Assembly (NCBI GenBank): GCA_949293165.1
Contig: CASFCW010000004.1
Location: 1 to 58,808, forward strand
Length of the DNA stretch: 58,808 bases
DNA from: an uncultured bacterium
GTDB lineage: Bacteria; Bacillota; Clostridia; Oscillospirales; Oscillospiraceae
Direction: 5' to 3'
Shown here: positions 1-8,524 of the stretch, in pieces
Position numbering within the stretch: the stretch's first letter is position 1
How the letters are laid out: every line of letters starts with the position of its first letter
Notes under the pieces: generated by a model
Seen by the model: the letters and a program-made list of their open reading frames with translations, nothing else
The model's database searches: none
Told to the model about the DNA's origin: nothing
Program-made: the position numbers and the translations under genes

Positions 1-291
1 TTTCCCAGGTACACGCCCCCGGAAATGACGGGATTTCATGTTATTCCGTCGCCTGCGGGCGCCGGAACTCCTTGCAGGAGGGCTTTTTTGACAAGCTGAG
101 TGGACCCGCCGAAGCGGGTCCACTTTTGTTTCGACAGAAATTTTACGCAGCCGGGCAAGCAACTTGCGGGGAAGCGGGATTGCATTCCAAATCTCTTGCA
201 GGAGAAAGGGAACTCCTCTTGCGTAGGACATGCCCATTTTCTGTAAAATTCTCCACGCGCAGCCGCATAAAGTTCTTTGCCAAGCTTTCTT
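1..291. other. Intergenic stretch with no gene seen
   Basis: No convincing coding frame was found here. It holds two plus-strand hairpins that probably end a gene lying before the window. One is a short CTCC/GGAG stem at 68-80 followed by six T at 84-89; the stronger one is at 100-131 and is listed separately. TTGCAGGAG occurs twice, near 72 and 203. A 7-bp hairpin at 284-301 overlaps the galM stop codon and could be a weak terminator for galM, although its T-run is poor. Confidence 0.5.
100..131 (+). terminator. Rho-independent terminator of an upstream plus-strand gene
   Basis: A perfect 10-bp stem (GTGGACCCGC with GCGGGTCCAC) closes on the tetraloop CGAA and is followed by TTTTGTTT. The U-run direction assigns it to the plus strand, so a gene left of the window probably ends here. 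Confidence 0.75.
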
Positions 292-1332
292 TCAAGAAAG
301 CGGGGAGAAGGTGAAGCGGGTTTCGTGGCGGTAGGGGTGCTCCGGCGTCAGAATAGGGGAGGGGAAATGGGGATGGTTGACCCCGTCGGGGTAGAACTGG
401 GTTTCCAGGCAGAAGGCGTGCCTGGGGCCATAAAGGGCGCCGTCCTTGCCGGGCAGTCCCTCAGGGACATAATTGGCGGTGTACAGCTGCACACCGGGCA
501 TGGTCGTTTCCACAGACAGCACAATGCCCGTTTTCTCCGACCAGGCACGGGCCGCGGGACGCAGAATACCGGGCTGACCATCCACACACCAGTTGTGGTC
601 ATAGCCCCGGCCCTGAATCAGCTGGGAGAAGGGCGCGTCAATCCTGGCGCCGATGGGGGTGGGGGAAAGGAAGTCCATGGGCGTCCCCTCCACAGGGGCA
701 ATCTCTCCGGTGGGGATGGAGGTCTCGTCGGTGGGGGTATAGGTGTGGGCCATCAGCTGCAAGACCTGGTCCAGCACAGGGCCGCTGCCGTGTCCCGCCA
801 GATTAAAGTAGCTGTGGTTGGTCAGGTTGCACAGGGTGGTCTGGTCGGTCTCCGCCTCATAGGCGATGGACAGGGCATTCCCTGCCAGCCGGTAGGTGAC
901 CCGGACGTCCAGGCTTCCCGGATAGCCCTCCTCGCCGCTGGGGCTGTGAAGGGCCAGCGTTACATGCTCCTGGGAGCGGGAGTCAATGTTCCAGACCTGG
1001 AAGCTGAACCCGCCGGGCCCCCCATGCAGGTGATTGGGGCCGTTGTTCACCGCCAGAGCGTAGTCCTGCCCATCCAAGGAAAACCGGCCGCCGGCGATGC
1101 GGTTGGCGCAGCGGCCCACCAGGGCGCCCAGATAGCAGTCCTGCGCCAGGTAACCATCCAAAGACGGGCAGCCCAGCACCACATCCACCGCCTTTCCCTG
1201 GCGGTCAGGGACCTGCAAGGACTGAAGAATCCCGCCGAAGGTAAGCACCCGGCAGGCCAGCGTCCCATTGGACAGGGAAATGGCCTCCACAGGCCGGCCC
1301 TGATAGACGCCGAAGGAGCAGTCACGCAGCAT
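292..1332 (-). CDS. galM: Aldose 1-epimerase (galactose mutarotase)
   Basis: Interconverts the alpha and beta anomers of galactose in the cytoplasm and so supplies alpha-D-galactose to GalK. The 346-residue product has the usual family length. Visible signatures are GRCANRIAGG, the NHSYFNLAG segment with the catalytic histidine, and FCLETQFYPD with the catalytic glutamate. I chose the ATG at 1332 because AGAGGAGG lies 8 nt before it; the frame stays open to 1401 without a ribosome site. It is divergent from galK-galE-galT and shares the 223-bp control region with it. Family assignment is firm; substrate preference for galactose is inferred from the neighbours. Confidence 0.95.
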   Translation of the reverse strand: MLRDCSFGVYQGRPVEAISLSNGTLACRVLTFGGILQSLQVPDRQGKAVDVVLGCPSLDGYLAQDCYLGALVGRCANRIAGGRFSLDGQDYALAVNNGPNHLHGGPGGFSFQVWNIDSRSQEHVTLALHSPSGEEGYPGSLDVRVTYRLAGNALSIAYEAETDQTTLCNLTNHSYFNLAGHGSGPVLDQVLQLMAHTYTPTDETSIPTGEIAPVEGTPMDFLSPTPIGARIDAPFSQLIQGRGYDHNWCVDGQPGILRPAARAWSEKTGIVLSVETTMPGVQLYTANYVPEGLPGKDGALYGPRHAFCLETQFYPDGVNHPHFPSPILTPEHPYRHETRFTFSPLS

Positions 1333-1372
1333 AAAATCAACCTCCTCTTTTAAAAGCATACTGCATGACACC

Positions 1373-1401
1373 AGTGTATCGGAAAGAAGTCCGGCAGGCA
1401 A
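1373..1401 (-). promoter_or_regulatory. Putative galM promoter
   Basis: On the minus strand TTGCCT (1396-1401) is separated by 17 nt from TACACT (1373-1378). Each box matches four of six consensus bases. It would start transcription about 35 nt upstream of the galM ATG. It is the best match in the interval but only moderate. Confidence 0.45.
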
Positions 1402-1447
1402 GTATCAGCTAAGAAATTTTTGGGAAAATCAATAATTTTCCTGCCGG
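1391..1447. repeat. Nested inverted repeats between galM and galK promoters
   Basis: CCGGCAGG at 1391-1398 is the exact inverse of CCTGCCGG at 1440-1447. Inside the pair, GAAAAT (1424-1429) and ATTTTC (1435-1440) form a second inverted repeat with a 5-nt centre. The outer left arm overlaps the proposed galM -35 box, and the outer right arm ends 6 nt before the galK -35 box. The position suggests an operator for a regulator acting on both directions; no regulator gene is adjacent. Confidence 0.45.
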
Positions 1448-1453
1448 CCTTCG

Positions 1454-1482
1454 TTGAAGTTACAGCAGGATTATGATACAAT
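1454..1482 (+). promoter_or_regulatory. Promoter of the galK-galE-galT operon
   Basis: TTGAAG (1454-1459), 17-nt spacer, TACAAT (1477-1482). The spacing is optimal and both boxes are close to consensus. The leader to the galK ATG is about 65 nt. Confidence 0.75.
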
Positions 1483-1555
1483 GATCCAGTACATTGTGGG
1501 CTTTGGCGGCAGACCGTCCGAAGCCGAATCAGGAGAAAGAAGAGGTGACGATGCT

Positions 1556-2851
1556 ATGAGTTCCTGTCAGGAGCTTTTGCGCCGCCTACAGGCGGGAGAG
1601 GGGGATCAGGTGCTGACCGGGCTGTACGCTCTGGACGGCAGCCAGGCGTCCCTGGAGAAGGGCCGCGCCCGTGCCGTGGGTGTGGTACAGGCATTTATGA
1701 AATCCTATGGCCAGCGGGAGCAGGCCGCCCTGTTCAGCGGGCCGGGCCGCACGGAAATCGGCGGCAACCATACCGACCACCAGCATGGCCGTGTGCTGTG
1801 CGCCAGCGTGGACCTGGACATGCTGGCCTGCGCTGCCCCCAACGGCAGCCGGATGGTCAAGGTCAAGTCCGAGGGCTACCCTGTCTTGTCGGTCAGCCTG
1901 GATCAGCTGGAGCCCAAGGAGGAGGAGAAGAACACCTCCGCCGCCCTGGTGCGGGGCGTGGCCGCCGGGCTGGCCAAGCTGGGCTACACCCTGGAGGGGG
2001 TGGATGTCTACATGACCTCCAATGTGCTGTCCGGTTCCGGGCTGTCCTCTTCGGCTGCCTATGAGATTCTGATGGGCAGTATCTTCAGCCACTTTTTCTG
2101 CGGCGGCGCGGTCACCCCGGTGGAAAATGCCAAGATCGGCCAGTATGCAGAAAACGTCTACTTCGGCAAGCCCTGCGGATTGATGGATCAGATGGGCTCC
2201 GCTGTAGGCGGCGCGGTGGCCATCGACTTTGCCGACCCGGCCCAGCCGGTGGTGAAGGCGGTAGATTACGATTTTACCCGCTCCGGCCATGCCCTGTGCA
2301 TTGTGGACACCGACTCCTGCCACGCCGACCTGACCGACGACTATGCCGACATCACCCGCGAGATGGGGGCGGTGGCCGCCTTCTTCGGCAAGCAGGTGCT
2401 GCGCGAGGTGGATGAGTCCCAGTTCTGGGCCCGTCTGCCTGAGGTCCGGAAGGCCTGCGGCGACCGGGCGGCTTTGCGCGCCATGCATTTCTTTGACGAC
2501 GACCGCCGGGCTGTGGAGGAAGCCCAGGCCCTGGAGGAGGGGGACTTTAACCGGTTCCTGTCCCTGGTAAACCAGTCCGGCCGTTCCTCCGACCTCCACC
2601 TGCAAAACGGCTGGTCTCCTGCCGACCCCAGCCAGCAGGCCATCCCTGTGGCGCTGGCCGTGGGCCAGCGGCTGCTGGACGGCGCGGGCGCCATCCGTGT
2701 CCACGGCGGCGGCTTTGCCGGCACCATCCAGGCCTTCGTCCCCAAGGAGAAGCTGGAAACCTTCCGGTCCGGCATGGAGGCCCTGTTGGGAGAAGGCCGG
2801 TGCCACGTGCTCTACATTCGCCCCCAGGGCGGCAGCATGATCTTTGCTTGA
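1556..2851 (+). CDS. galK: Galactokinase
   Basis: Phosphorylates alpha-D-galactose with ATP to galactose 1-phosphate, the entry step of the Leloir pathway. The 431-residue product is longer than the roughly 390-residue E. coli type, as in many Firmicutes. Motifs: galactokinase signature GRTEIGGNHTDHQ (residues 64-76), the GHMP-kinase phosphate loop GSGLSSSAA (160-168), the catalytic-Asp segment CGLMDQMG with D211, and a C-terminal HGGGFAGT motif. The ATG at 1556 is chosen because AGAGGTG precedes it by 8 nt; the open frame begins earlier, over the promoter. It is the first gene of galK-galE-galT. Confidence 0.96.
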   Translation: MSSCQELLRRLQAGEGDQVLTGLYALDGSQASLEKGRARAVGVVQAFMKSYGQREQAALFSGPGRTEIGGNHTDHQHGRVLCASVDLDMLACAAPNGSRMVKVKSEGYPVLSVSLDQLEPKEEEKNTSAALVRGVAAGLAKLGYTLEGVDVYMTSNVLSGSGLSSSAAYEILMGSIFSHFFCGGAVTPVENAKIGQYAENVYFGKPCGLMDQMGSAVGGAVAIDFADPAQPVVKAVDYDFTRSGHALCIVDTDSCHADLTDDYADITREMGAVAAFFGKQVLREVDESQFWARLPEVRKACGDRAALRAMHFFDDDRRAVEEAQALEEGDFNRFLSLVNQSGRSSDLHLQNGWSPADPSQQAIPVALAVGQRLLDGAGAIRVHGGGFAGTIQAFVPKEKLETFRSGMEALLGEGRCHVLYIRPQGGSMIFA

Positions 2852-2894
2852 CCATTTTAAAATCACCTGAATTCAGGAAAGGACGGAACATTGT

Positions 2895-3878
2895 ATGGCT
2901 ATTTTAGTGCTGGGCGGGGCCGGCTACATCGGCTCCCATACCGTGTATGAGCTCATCGCCGCCGGACGGGACGTAGTGGTGGCGGATAACCTGCTCACCG
3001 GCTTCCGGGCCGCGGTTCATCCCCAGGCCCGCTTTTACGAGGCGGACATCCGGGATCGTCAGGCGATGGACCAGATTTTTGAGCGGGAGGAGATTGAAGG
3101 CGTCATCCACTTCGCCGCGTCCTCCCAGGTAGGCGAGTCCATGTCCAACCCGCTGAAGTATTACGAAAATAACCTCTGGGGCACCACCTGCCTGCTGCAG
3201 TCCATGGTGGCCCACGGGGTGGATAAGATCGTGTTCTCCTCCACTGCCGCGACCTACGGCGAGCCGGAGCGGGTGCCCATCCTGGAGACTGACCCCACCC
3301 ATCCCACCAACTGCTATGGCGAGACCAAGCTGGCTATGGAGACCATGATGGGCTGGACCCAGCGGGCGCATGGCCTGCGGTATGTGGCCCTGCGGTACTT
3401 CAACGCCTGCGGCGCCCATCCCTCCGGCGCCATCGGCGAGGCCCACAACCCTGAAACCCACCTGATCCCCCTTATCCTCCAGGTGCCCAACGGCCAGCGG
3501 GATCACATCTCCATTTTCGGCGAGGACTATCCCACCAAGGACGGTACCTGCGTCCGGGACTACATCCATGTCTCCGACCTGGCCCAGGCCCACATCCTGG
3601 CCCTGGACTACCTGCTCAAGGGCGGGGAGAGCAATGTGTTCAACCTGGGCAACGGCGTGGGCTTCACAGTGAAGGAGGTCATTGACGTGGCCCGGAAGGT
3701 CACCGGTCATCCCATTCCCGCCGAGGTCAGCCCCCGCCGGGCCGGCGATCCCGCCCAGCTGGTGGCCTCCTCTGAGAAGGCGCGCACCGTCCTGGGCTGG
3801 AAGCCCCAGTACGCTGATCTGGAGACCATTGTCTCCTCCGCCTGGGATTGGCACAAGGCCCATCCCAACGGCTATTGA
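2895..3878 (+). CDS. galE: UDP-glucose 4-epimerase
   Basis: NAD-dependent cytoplasmic epimerase interconverting UDP-galactose and UDP-glucose. The 327-residue extended short-chain dehydrogenase fold shows the Rossmann motif GGAGYIGSHT (7-16), FSSTAATYG with the active-site Ser/Thr, and the catalytic pair Y141 and K145 in CYGETK. The ATG at 2895 follows an AGGAAAGGA ribosome site. It sits 43 nt after galK and 17 nt before galT, so all three are co-transcribed. A second role in supplying UDP-galactose for surface polysaccharide is possible but not shown here. Confidence 0.96.
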   Translation: MAILVLGGAGYIGSHTVYELIAAGRDVVVADNLLTGFRAAVHPQARFYEADIRDRQAMDQIFEREEIEGVIHFAASSQVGESMSNPLKYYENNLWGTTCLLQSMVAHGVDKIVFSSTAATYGEPERVPILETDPTHPTNCYGETKLAMETMMGWTQRAHGLRYVALRYFNACGAHPSGAIGEAHNPETHLIPLILQVPNGQRDHISIFGEDYPTKDGTCVRDYIHVSDLAQAHILALDYLLKGGESNVFNLGNGVGFTVKEVIDVARKVTGHPIPAEVSPRRAGDPAQLVASSEKARTVLGWKPQYADLETIVSSAWDWHKAHPNGY

Positions 3879-3895
3879 GGAAGGGGAGAGGACAT

Positions 3896-5383
3896 ATGGA
3901 CGAGGCCATTTCCAAGCTGATTACCTACGCCATCCGCACCGGCCTGATTGAGGAGCGGGAGCGGCTTTGGGCCATCAACGCTGTTTTGGAGGTGCTGGAG
4001 CTGGACAGCTACCAGGACCCCGGCCAGGAGTGGGGGGAGATCTCCCTGCCCCAGGTGCTGGACACCCTGATGGACGACGCGTATGCCCGGGGCGTACTGA
4101 AGGAGAATACGGTCACCTACCGGGACCTGTTCGACACCAAGATTATGGGCCGGCTGACGCCCCGTCCCGCCCAGGTCATCGACCGGTTCCAGGCCCTGTA
4201 TCAGGAAAGCCCCGCCGCGGCCACCGACTGGTACTATGCCTTCTCCCAGGATACCAACTATATCCGCCGGGACCGCATTGCCAAGGACGTGCAGTGGAAA
4301 GCGGACACGGAGTATGGCCAGCTGGACGTGACCATTAACCTGTCCAAGCCGGAGAAGGACCCCAAGGCCATCGCCGCGGCCCGGAATCTGCCCGCTTCCG
4401 CCTATCCCCGGTGCGCCCTGTGCGCGGAGAACGAGGGCTATGCCGGGCGGCTGAACCATCCCGCCCGCCAGAACCACCGGGTTGTGCCTATTACCATCAA
4501 CGGCTCCCCCTGGTTTTTGCAGTATTCCCCCTATGTGTATTACAACGAACACTGCATCTGCTTCAACCGGGAGCACACCCCCATGAAGATCGACCGGGCC
4601 TGCTTCGGCAAGCTGTTGGACTTCGTGGGCCAGTTCCCCCACTACTTTGTGGGCTCCAATGCCGACCTGCCCATCGTGGGCGGCTCCATCCTGGCCCATG
4701 ACCATTTCCAGGGCGGCCGGTATACCTTCGCCATGGAAAAGGCCCCTGTAGAGACGCCCTTCACCTTCCCCGGCTATGAGGATGTGCAGGCCGGCATCGT
4801 CCGCTGGCCCATGTCGGTGGTGCGTCTCACCTGCGGCGACCCCCAGCGCCTGATCGACCTGGCGGACAAGATCCTGTTGTCCTGGCGGGGCTACACCGAT
4901 GAGAGCGCCGTGATCTACGCCGAGACGGACGGGGAGCCCCACAACACCATCACCCCCATTGCCCGCCGCCGTGGGGAGGACTACGAGCTGGACCTGGTAC
5001 TGCGGAATAACCTGACCACGGAGGAATACCCCCTGGGCCTGTACCATCCCCATCAGGAACTGCACCACATCAAGAAGGAGAACATCGGCCTGATTGAGGT
5101 GATGGGCCTGGCGGTGCTGCCCGCCCGCCTGAAGGAGGAGCTGGCCGCCGTGGCGGAGGCCCTGGCGGAGGGGAAGGACCTGGATGCCGACCCCCTCACC
5201 CAGTCCCATGCCCAGTGGGCCAGAGACTTTGCCGGGAAGCATACCATCACCCGGGAAAACGCTTTGGACGTGGTCTATCAGGAGACCGGCGCCGTCTTTG
5301 CCCAGGTGCTGGAGCACGCCGGAGTGTATAAGCGCACGCCGGAGGGGAAGGAAGCCTTCCTGCGCTTCCTCAAGCAAGTATAA
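3896..5383 (+). CDS. galT: UDP-glucose-hexose-1-phosphate uridylyltransferase (long Firmicute type)
   Basis: Transfers UMP from UDP-glucose to galactose 1-phosphate, giving UDP-galactose and glucose 1-phosphate. At 495 residues it belongs to the long GalT class typical of Firmicutes, not the roughly 350-residue E. coli class. The nucleotidyl-histidine motif is H268-D269-H270-F-Q272 in ILAHDHFQGG. CALCAENEGYAGR around residue 173 is a second typical block. Translation is placed at the ATG at 3896 after GGGGAGAGG; the open frame runs back into galE. It is the last gene of the operon, followed by a terminator. Confidence 0.95.
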   Translation: MDEAISKLITYAIRTGLIEERERLWAINAVLEVLELDSYQDPGQEWGEISLPQVLDTLMDDAYARGVLKENTVTYRDLFDTKIMGRLTPRPAQVIDRFQALYQESPAAATDWYYAFSQDTNYIRRDRIAKDVQWKADTEYGQLDVTINLSKPEKDPKAIAAARNLPASAYPRCALCAENEGYAGRLNHPARQNHRVVPITINGSPWFLQYSPYVYYNEHCICFNREHTPMKIDRACFGKLLDFVGQFPHYFVGSNADLPIVGGSILAHDHFQGGRYTFAMEKAPVETPFTFPGYEDVQAGIVRWPMSVVRLTCGDPQRLIDLADKILLSWRGYTDESAVIYAETDGEPHNTITPIARRRGEDYELDLVLRNNLTTEEYPLGLYHPHQELHHIKKENIGLIEVMGLAVLPARLKEELAAVAEALAEGKDLDADPLTQSHAQWARDFAGKHTITRENALDVVYQETGAVFAQVLEHAGVYKRTPEGKEAFLRFLKQV

Positions 5384-5395
5384 TTCCTTTACAGA

Positions 5396-5429
5396 AAACG
5401 GCTGTCCCGGTTGGGGCGGCCGTTTTTTT
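5396..5429 (+). terminator. Terminator of the gal operon
   Basis: AAACGGC (5396-5402) pairs with GCCGTTT (5419-5425) and runs into a seven-T tract (5423-5429). It lies 12 nt after the galT stop. Confidence 0.8.
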
Positions 5430-5455
5430 GTATCTGGCGGCCCGGCGGGTAGGAT

Positions 5456-5484
5456 TTGCTTTTTCCGGGAAAGTCCGTTATAAT
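5456..5484 (+). promoter_or_regulatory. Promoter of the cobalamin operon
   Basis: TTGCTT (5456-5461), 17-nt spacer, perfect TATAAT (5479-5484). The predicted start is near 5491, which leaves a leader of only about 27 nt before the cbiA start codon. Confidence 0.75.
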
Positions 5485-5517
5485 ATAAAATGTTGAATTT
5501 TGGACGGAAGGATGGGA

Positions 5518-6906
5518 ATGCCTATGACTGAGCGGATCACCCTGCCCCGGCTGATGGTGGCCGCCCCAGCCAGCGGCAGCGGGAAAACCATCCTGACCTG
5601 CGCTCTGCTCCGGGCCGCCCAGCGCCGGGGGCTGGAGCCCTGCGCCTTCAAGTGCGGGCCGGACTACATCGACCCCATGTTTCACCGCCAGGTGCTGGGC
5701 CTGCCCAGCCGAAACCTGGATCTGTTCCTCTCCACGCCGGAGCAGGTTCTCAGGCAGATGGCTGCGGGCGGGAGAGGCCGGGGCCTGGGGGTGATTGAGG
5801 GGGTTATGGGCCTGTATGACGGGGTGGGGGCTACCCATCGCTCCAGCAGCTGGCATCTGGCCCAGGTCACCAGCACCCCGGTTGTGCTGGTGGTGGAGCC
5901 CAAAGGCGCCGCCCTCACCCTGGCGGCACAGCTGAAGGGCCTGGCGGACTTCCGCAATCCCAGCCAGATCCAGGCGGTTGTGCTCAACGGATGTTCGGTC
6001 CATGCCGCCGACTACTACGCCTCCATGATCGAGGGGGAGACCGGCCTGCCGGTGGTGGGCCATTTGCCCCGGTTGGAGGACTGCACCCTGTCCAGCCGCC
6101 ACCTGGGCCTGCTGCTGCCGGAGGAAATTGCCGGGCTGGAGGAGAAGATAGACCGGCTGGCCGACCGCCTGGAGCAGGGGGTGGATGTGCCCCGCCTGCT
6201 GGCCCTGGCCCGCTCCGCTCCCGACTGGTGGGCGGAAGGTTCCGTCCCCGTTTCTCCCGCCCAGGATGCCCCGGTGGTGGCGGTGGCCCGGGATGAGGCC
6301 TTCTGCTTTTATTATCAGGCCAATTTGGAGGCCCTGGAGGCACAGGGCTTGAGGCTGGCAGCATTCAGCCCTTTGCAGGACCCGTGCCTCCCATCAGAGG
6401 CCTGCGGCCTGTATCTGGGCGGCGGCTACCCGGAGCTCCACGCCGCTGCCCTCAGTGGGAACCAGACCATGCTGGAATCCCTGCGCCGGGCCATCCGGGA
6501 CGGTCTGCCCACCTTGGCGGAATGTGGCGGCTTCCTCTATCTTCAGCAGACCTTGGAGGACAGCCAGGGCCGTTCCTGGCCCATGGCCGGGGTGCTGGAT
6601 GGGGCGGGGGTGAAAACCTCCGGCCTGAGGCGCTTCGGCTACATCACGCTGACCGCGGAGGAGGACACCCCCTACCTGAAGGCAGGGGAGCAGGCTGCCG
6701 CCCACGAGTTCCATCGCTGGGACTCCACCTGCTGCGGTTCTGCCGTCCGGGCGGTTCGCCCAGGCAACGGAAAATCCTGGCGCTGCATGACCTGGAAAGG
6801 GAATTTACTTGCCGGGTTTCCGCACCTGTATTACCCGTCTCAGCCCAAACTTACCCAGCGGTTTGCCAGGGCCTGTACCCAGTATAAGGAGAATCACGCG
6901 CAATGA
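5518..6906 (+). CDS. cbiA: Cobyrinate a,c-diamide synthase
   Basis: ATP- and glutamine-dependent amidation of the a and c acetate side chains of cobyrinic acid. The product is about 462 residues. The N-terminal dethiobiotin-synthetase-like domain carries the P-loop APASGSGKT and the CGPDYIDPMFH block. The C-terminal class-I glutamine amidotransferase domain has the nucleophilic Cys in LAECGGFLYL and a late His in GFPHLYYPSQP. The ATG at 5518 lies 6 nt after GGAAGG; ATGs at 5512 and 5524 are alternatives. It is the first gene of the operon and its stop overlaps cobT by ATGA. No upstream corrin-ring genes are in the window, so the cell either makes cobyrinate elsewhere or salvages corrinoids. 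Confidence 0.93.
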   Translation: MPMTERITLPRLMVAAPASGSGKTILTCALLRAAQRRGLEPCAFKCGPDYIDPMFHRQVLGLPSRNLDLFLSTPEQVLRQMAAGGRGRGLGVIEGVMGLYDGVGATHRSSSWHLAQVTSTPVVLVVEPKGAALTLAAQLKGLADFRNPSQIQAVVLNGCSVHAADYYASMIEGETGLPVVGHLPRLEDCTLSSRHLGLLLPEEIAGLEEKIDRLADRLEQGVDVPRLLALARSAPDWWAEGSVPVSPAQDAPVVAVARDEAFCFYYQANLEALEAQGLRLAAFSPLQDPCLPSEACGLYLGGGYPELHAAALSGNQTMLESLRRAIRDGLPTLAECGGFLYLQQTLEDSQGRSWPMAGVLDGAGVKTSGLRRFGYITLTAEEDTPYLKAGEQAAAHEFHRWDSTCCGSAVRAVRPGNGKSWRCMTWKGNLLAGFPHLYYPSQPKLTQRFARACTQYKENHAQ

Positions 6907-7997
6907 AACCGATGAACATGTCCCGATTGATCGCATCTATTGCCCCCGCCGACCTGAACGCAATGGAGCAGGCCCGCCGCCACTGGGACGGCATAGCCAA
7001 ACCCATCGGCGGCCTGGGGCGTTTGGAGGAGCTGCTGGTGGCCGTCGCCGGCGCCCAAGGCACCCCGATAGTGCGGCTTGAGCGCAAGGCGGTGGCCGTC
7101 TTTTGCGCCGACAACGGCGTGGTGGAGGAGGGAGTGACCCAGACAGGGCAGGAGGTAACCTTGGCGGTGGCCCGGGCCATGGGGGCCGGGGAGTCCTCAG
7201 TCTGCCGGATGGCCCAGGTGGCCGGAGCCACAGTGACCCCTGTGGATGTGGGGATGGCCGCCCATCCGCCCATTCCCGGCCTGCTGGAACGCAGTGTCTG
7301 TCCTGGAGGGACGGGCAATATTGCCCGGGGCCCAGCCATGACCCGCGAACAATGCACCGCGGCGCTGTTTACCGGCGTGCGTGTAGCGGAGGAGCTGATT
7401 GTCAAGGGCGCCCAGGTACTGGCCGCGGGGGAAATGGGCATAGGAAACACCACCACCGCTGCCGCCGTAACCTGCGCGCTGCTGAACCGTGACCCGGAGG
7501 AGCTGGTGGGTCGGGGCGCCGGCCTATCCGACCGGGGATTGGAAAAAAAGCGGGAGACGGTGGCGCTGGCGCTGTCTGTAAACCGGCCGAATGCGGCCGA
7601 CCCTATAGATGTGCTTTGCAAGGTAGGTGGATTCGATATCGCAGCCATGACCGGCTTTTATCTGGGCGCCGCCCGGAACAATGTGCCGGTGATATTGGAT
7701 GGAGCCATCTCCTGTGCCGCCGCCCTGCTGGCGGCGCGGCTCTCTTCCCGGGCCAAAAAGGCTATGCTGCCCAGCCATCTGCCGTCGGAGCCCTGCGGCC
7801 CTCTGCTGCTGGAGGCGCTGGGGCTGGACCCCATCCTCCATGGGGACTTCCGGCTGGGGGAGGGCACCGGTGCGGTGGCTTTGATGCCCCTGCTGGATAT
7901 GGCCTCCGCCATCTATCACTCCATGGCCTCCTTTGACGGCCTGGGCATCGAGGCCTATCGGCCTGACGGCAGCCCGGTAGGGGGGATGAACCATTGA
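6903..7997 (+). CDS. cobT: Nicotinate-nucleotide-dimethylbenzimidazole phosphoribosyltransferase
   Basis: Activates the lower-ligand base by transferring phosphoribose from nicotinate mononucleotide, giving alpha-ribazole phosphate or an analogue. The 364-residue product shows EMGIGNTTTAAAVT in the substrate loop and FRLGEGTGAVAL, which contains the catalytic glutamate. The start overlaps the cbiA stop (ATGA), indicating translational coupling. Many clostridial homologues use bases other than dimethylbenzimidazole; the sequence alone does not reveal which base is used here. Confidence 0.95.
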   Translation: MKPMNMSRLIASIAPADLNAMEQARRHWDGIAKPIGGLGRLEELLVAVAGAQGTPIVRLERKAVAVFCADNGVVEEGVTQTGQEVTLAVARAMGAGESSVCRMAQVAGATVTPVDVGMAAHPPIPGLLERSVCPGGTGNIARGPAMTREQCTAALFTGVRVAEELIVKGAQVLAAGEMGIGNTTTAAAVTCALLNRDPEELVGRGAGLSDRGLEKKRETVALALSVNRPNAADPIDVLCKVGGFDIAAMTGFYLGAARNNVPVILDGAISCAAALLAARLSSRAKKAMLPSHLPSEPCGPLLLEALGLDPILHGDFRLGEGTGAVALMPLLDMASAIYHSMASFDGLGIEAYRPDGSPVGGMNH

Positions 7998-8524
7998 CCG
8001 CACTGGTGTTCGGCGGTTCCGGCTCCGGGAAAAGTGCTTATGGGGAGGCGCTGGCCCAATCCCTGGCCGACTCCGGCCCCCTGGTCTATCTGGCTACAAT
8101 GGAACCGGCGGGCAGGGAGGCAGAGGGGCGTATCGCCCGTCATCGGGCCCAACGGGCGGGAAAGGGTTTTTTTACGATAGAGCGCGGCCGTGACCTGGGC
8201 GCCTGCCCCATCCCGGAGGGGGCCACCGTGCTGCTGGAGGATCTGGGCAACTGGGCGGCCAACGAGCTGTTTGCCTCCCCCCATACCAGCGGGGAGGATG
8301 CATGGAAGAAAATGAGAGACGGACTGAAGCTCTTAATGTGTAAAGCAAGAAACCTTGTCGTTATTAGTGTGGACATCAGCCGGGATGGCGGGACCTACCC
8401 GCCGGAGACGGAGCAGTATCTGTCCCTGTTGGCCGCCCTGCATAGGGACCTGGGCGCCTGGTGCGAGCAGGTGACGGAGGTGGTGTGCGGCATCCCGGTG
8501 ACCTGGAAGGGGGCGGCGGTATGA
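7994..8524 (+). CDS. cobU: CobU-type adenosylcobinamide kinase / guanylyltransferase with divergent C-terminus
   Basis: CobU phosphorylates adenosylcobinamide and then transfers GMP to it. This 176-residue protein keeps the N-terminal P-loop FGGSGSGKS and RIARHRAQR, where the His matches the guanylylated histidine region of the family. It also keeps LLEDLGNWAANELF in the middle. The usual C-terminal NEVG-GIVP block is replaced by DISRDGGTYPPETEQY; the ending VCGIPVTWKG is family-like. Translation probably starts at TTG 7994, overlapping the cobT stop as TTGA, with GGGGGGA upstream. A second short CobU-like gene at 9282 carries the missing block, so the two may cooperate (inference). Confidence 0.82.
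   Translation: MTALVFGGSGSGKSAYGEALAQSLADSGPLVYLATMEPAGREAEGRIARHRAQRAGKGFFTIERGRDLGACPIPEGATVLLEDLGNWAANELFASPHTSGEDAWKKMRDGLKLLMCKARNLVVISVDISRDGGTYPPETEQYLSLLAALHRDLGAWCEQVTEVVCGIPVTWKGAAV

Noticed and set aside
1-291. Small plus-strand frame at 72-314
   Set aside because: It runs through a terminator hairpin, has no homology I recognise and no good ribosome site.
5430-5517. Cobalamin riboswitch upstream of cbiA
   Set aside because: The space is under 90 nt and contains the promoter; the B12-box type core was not found.
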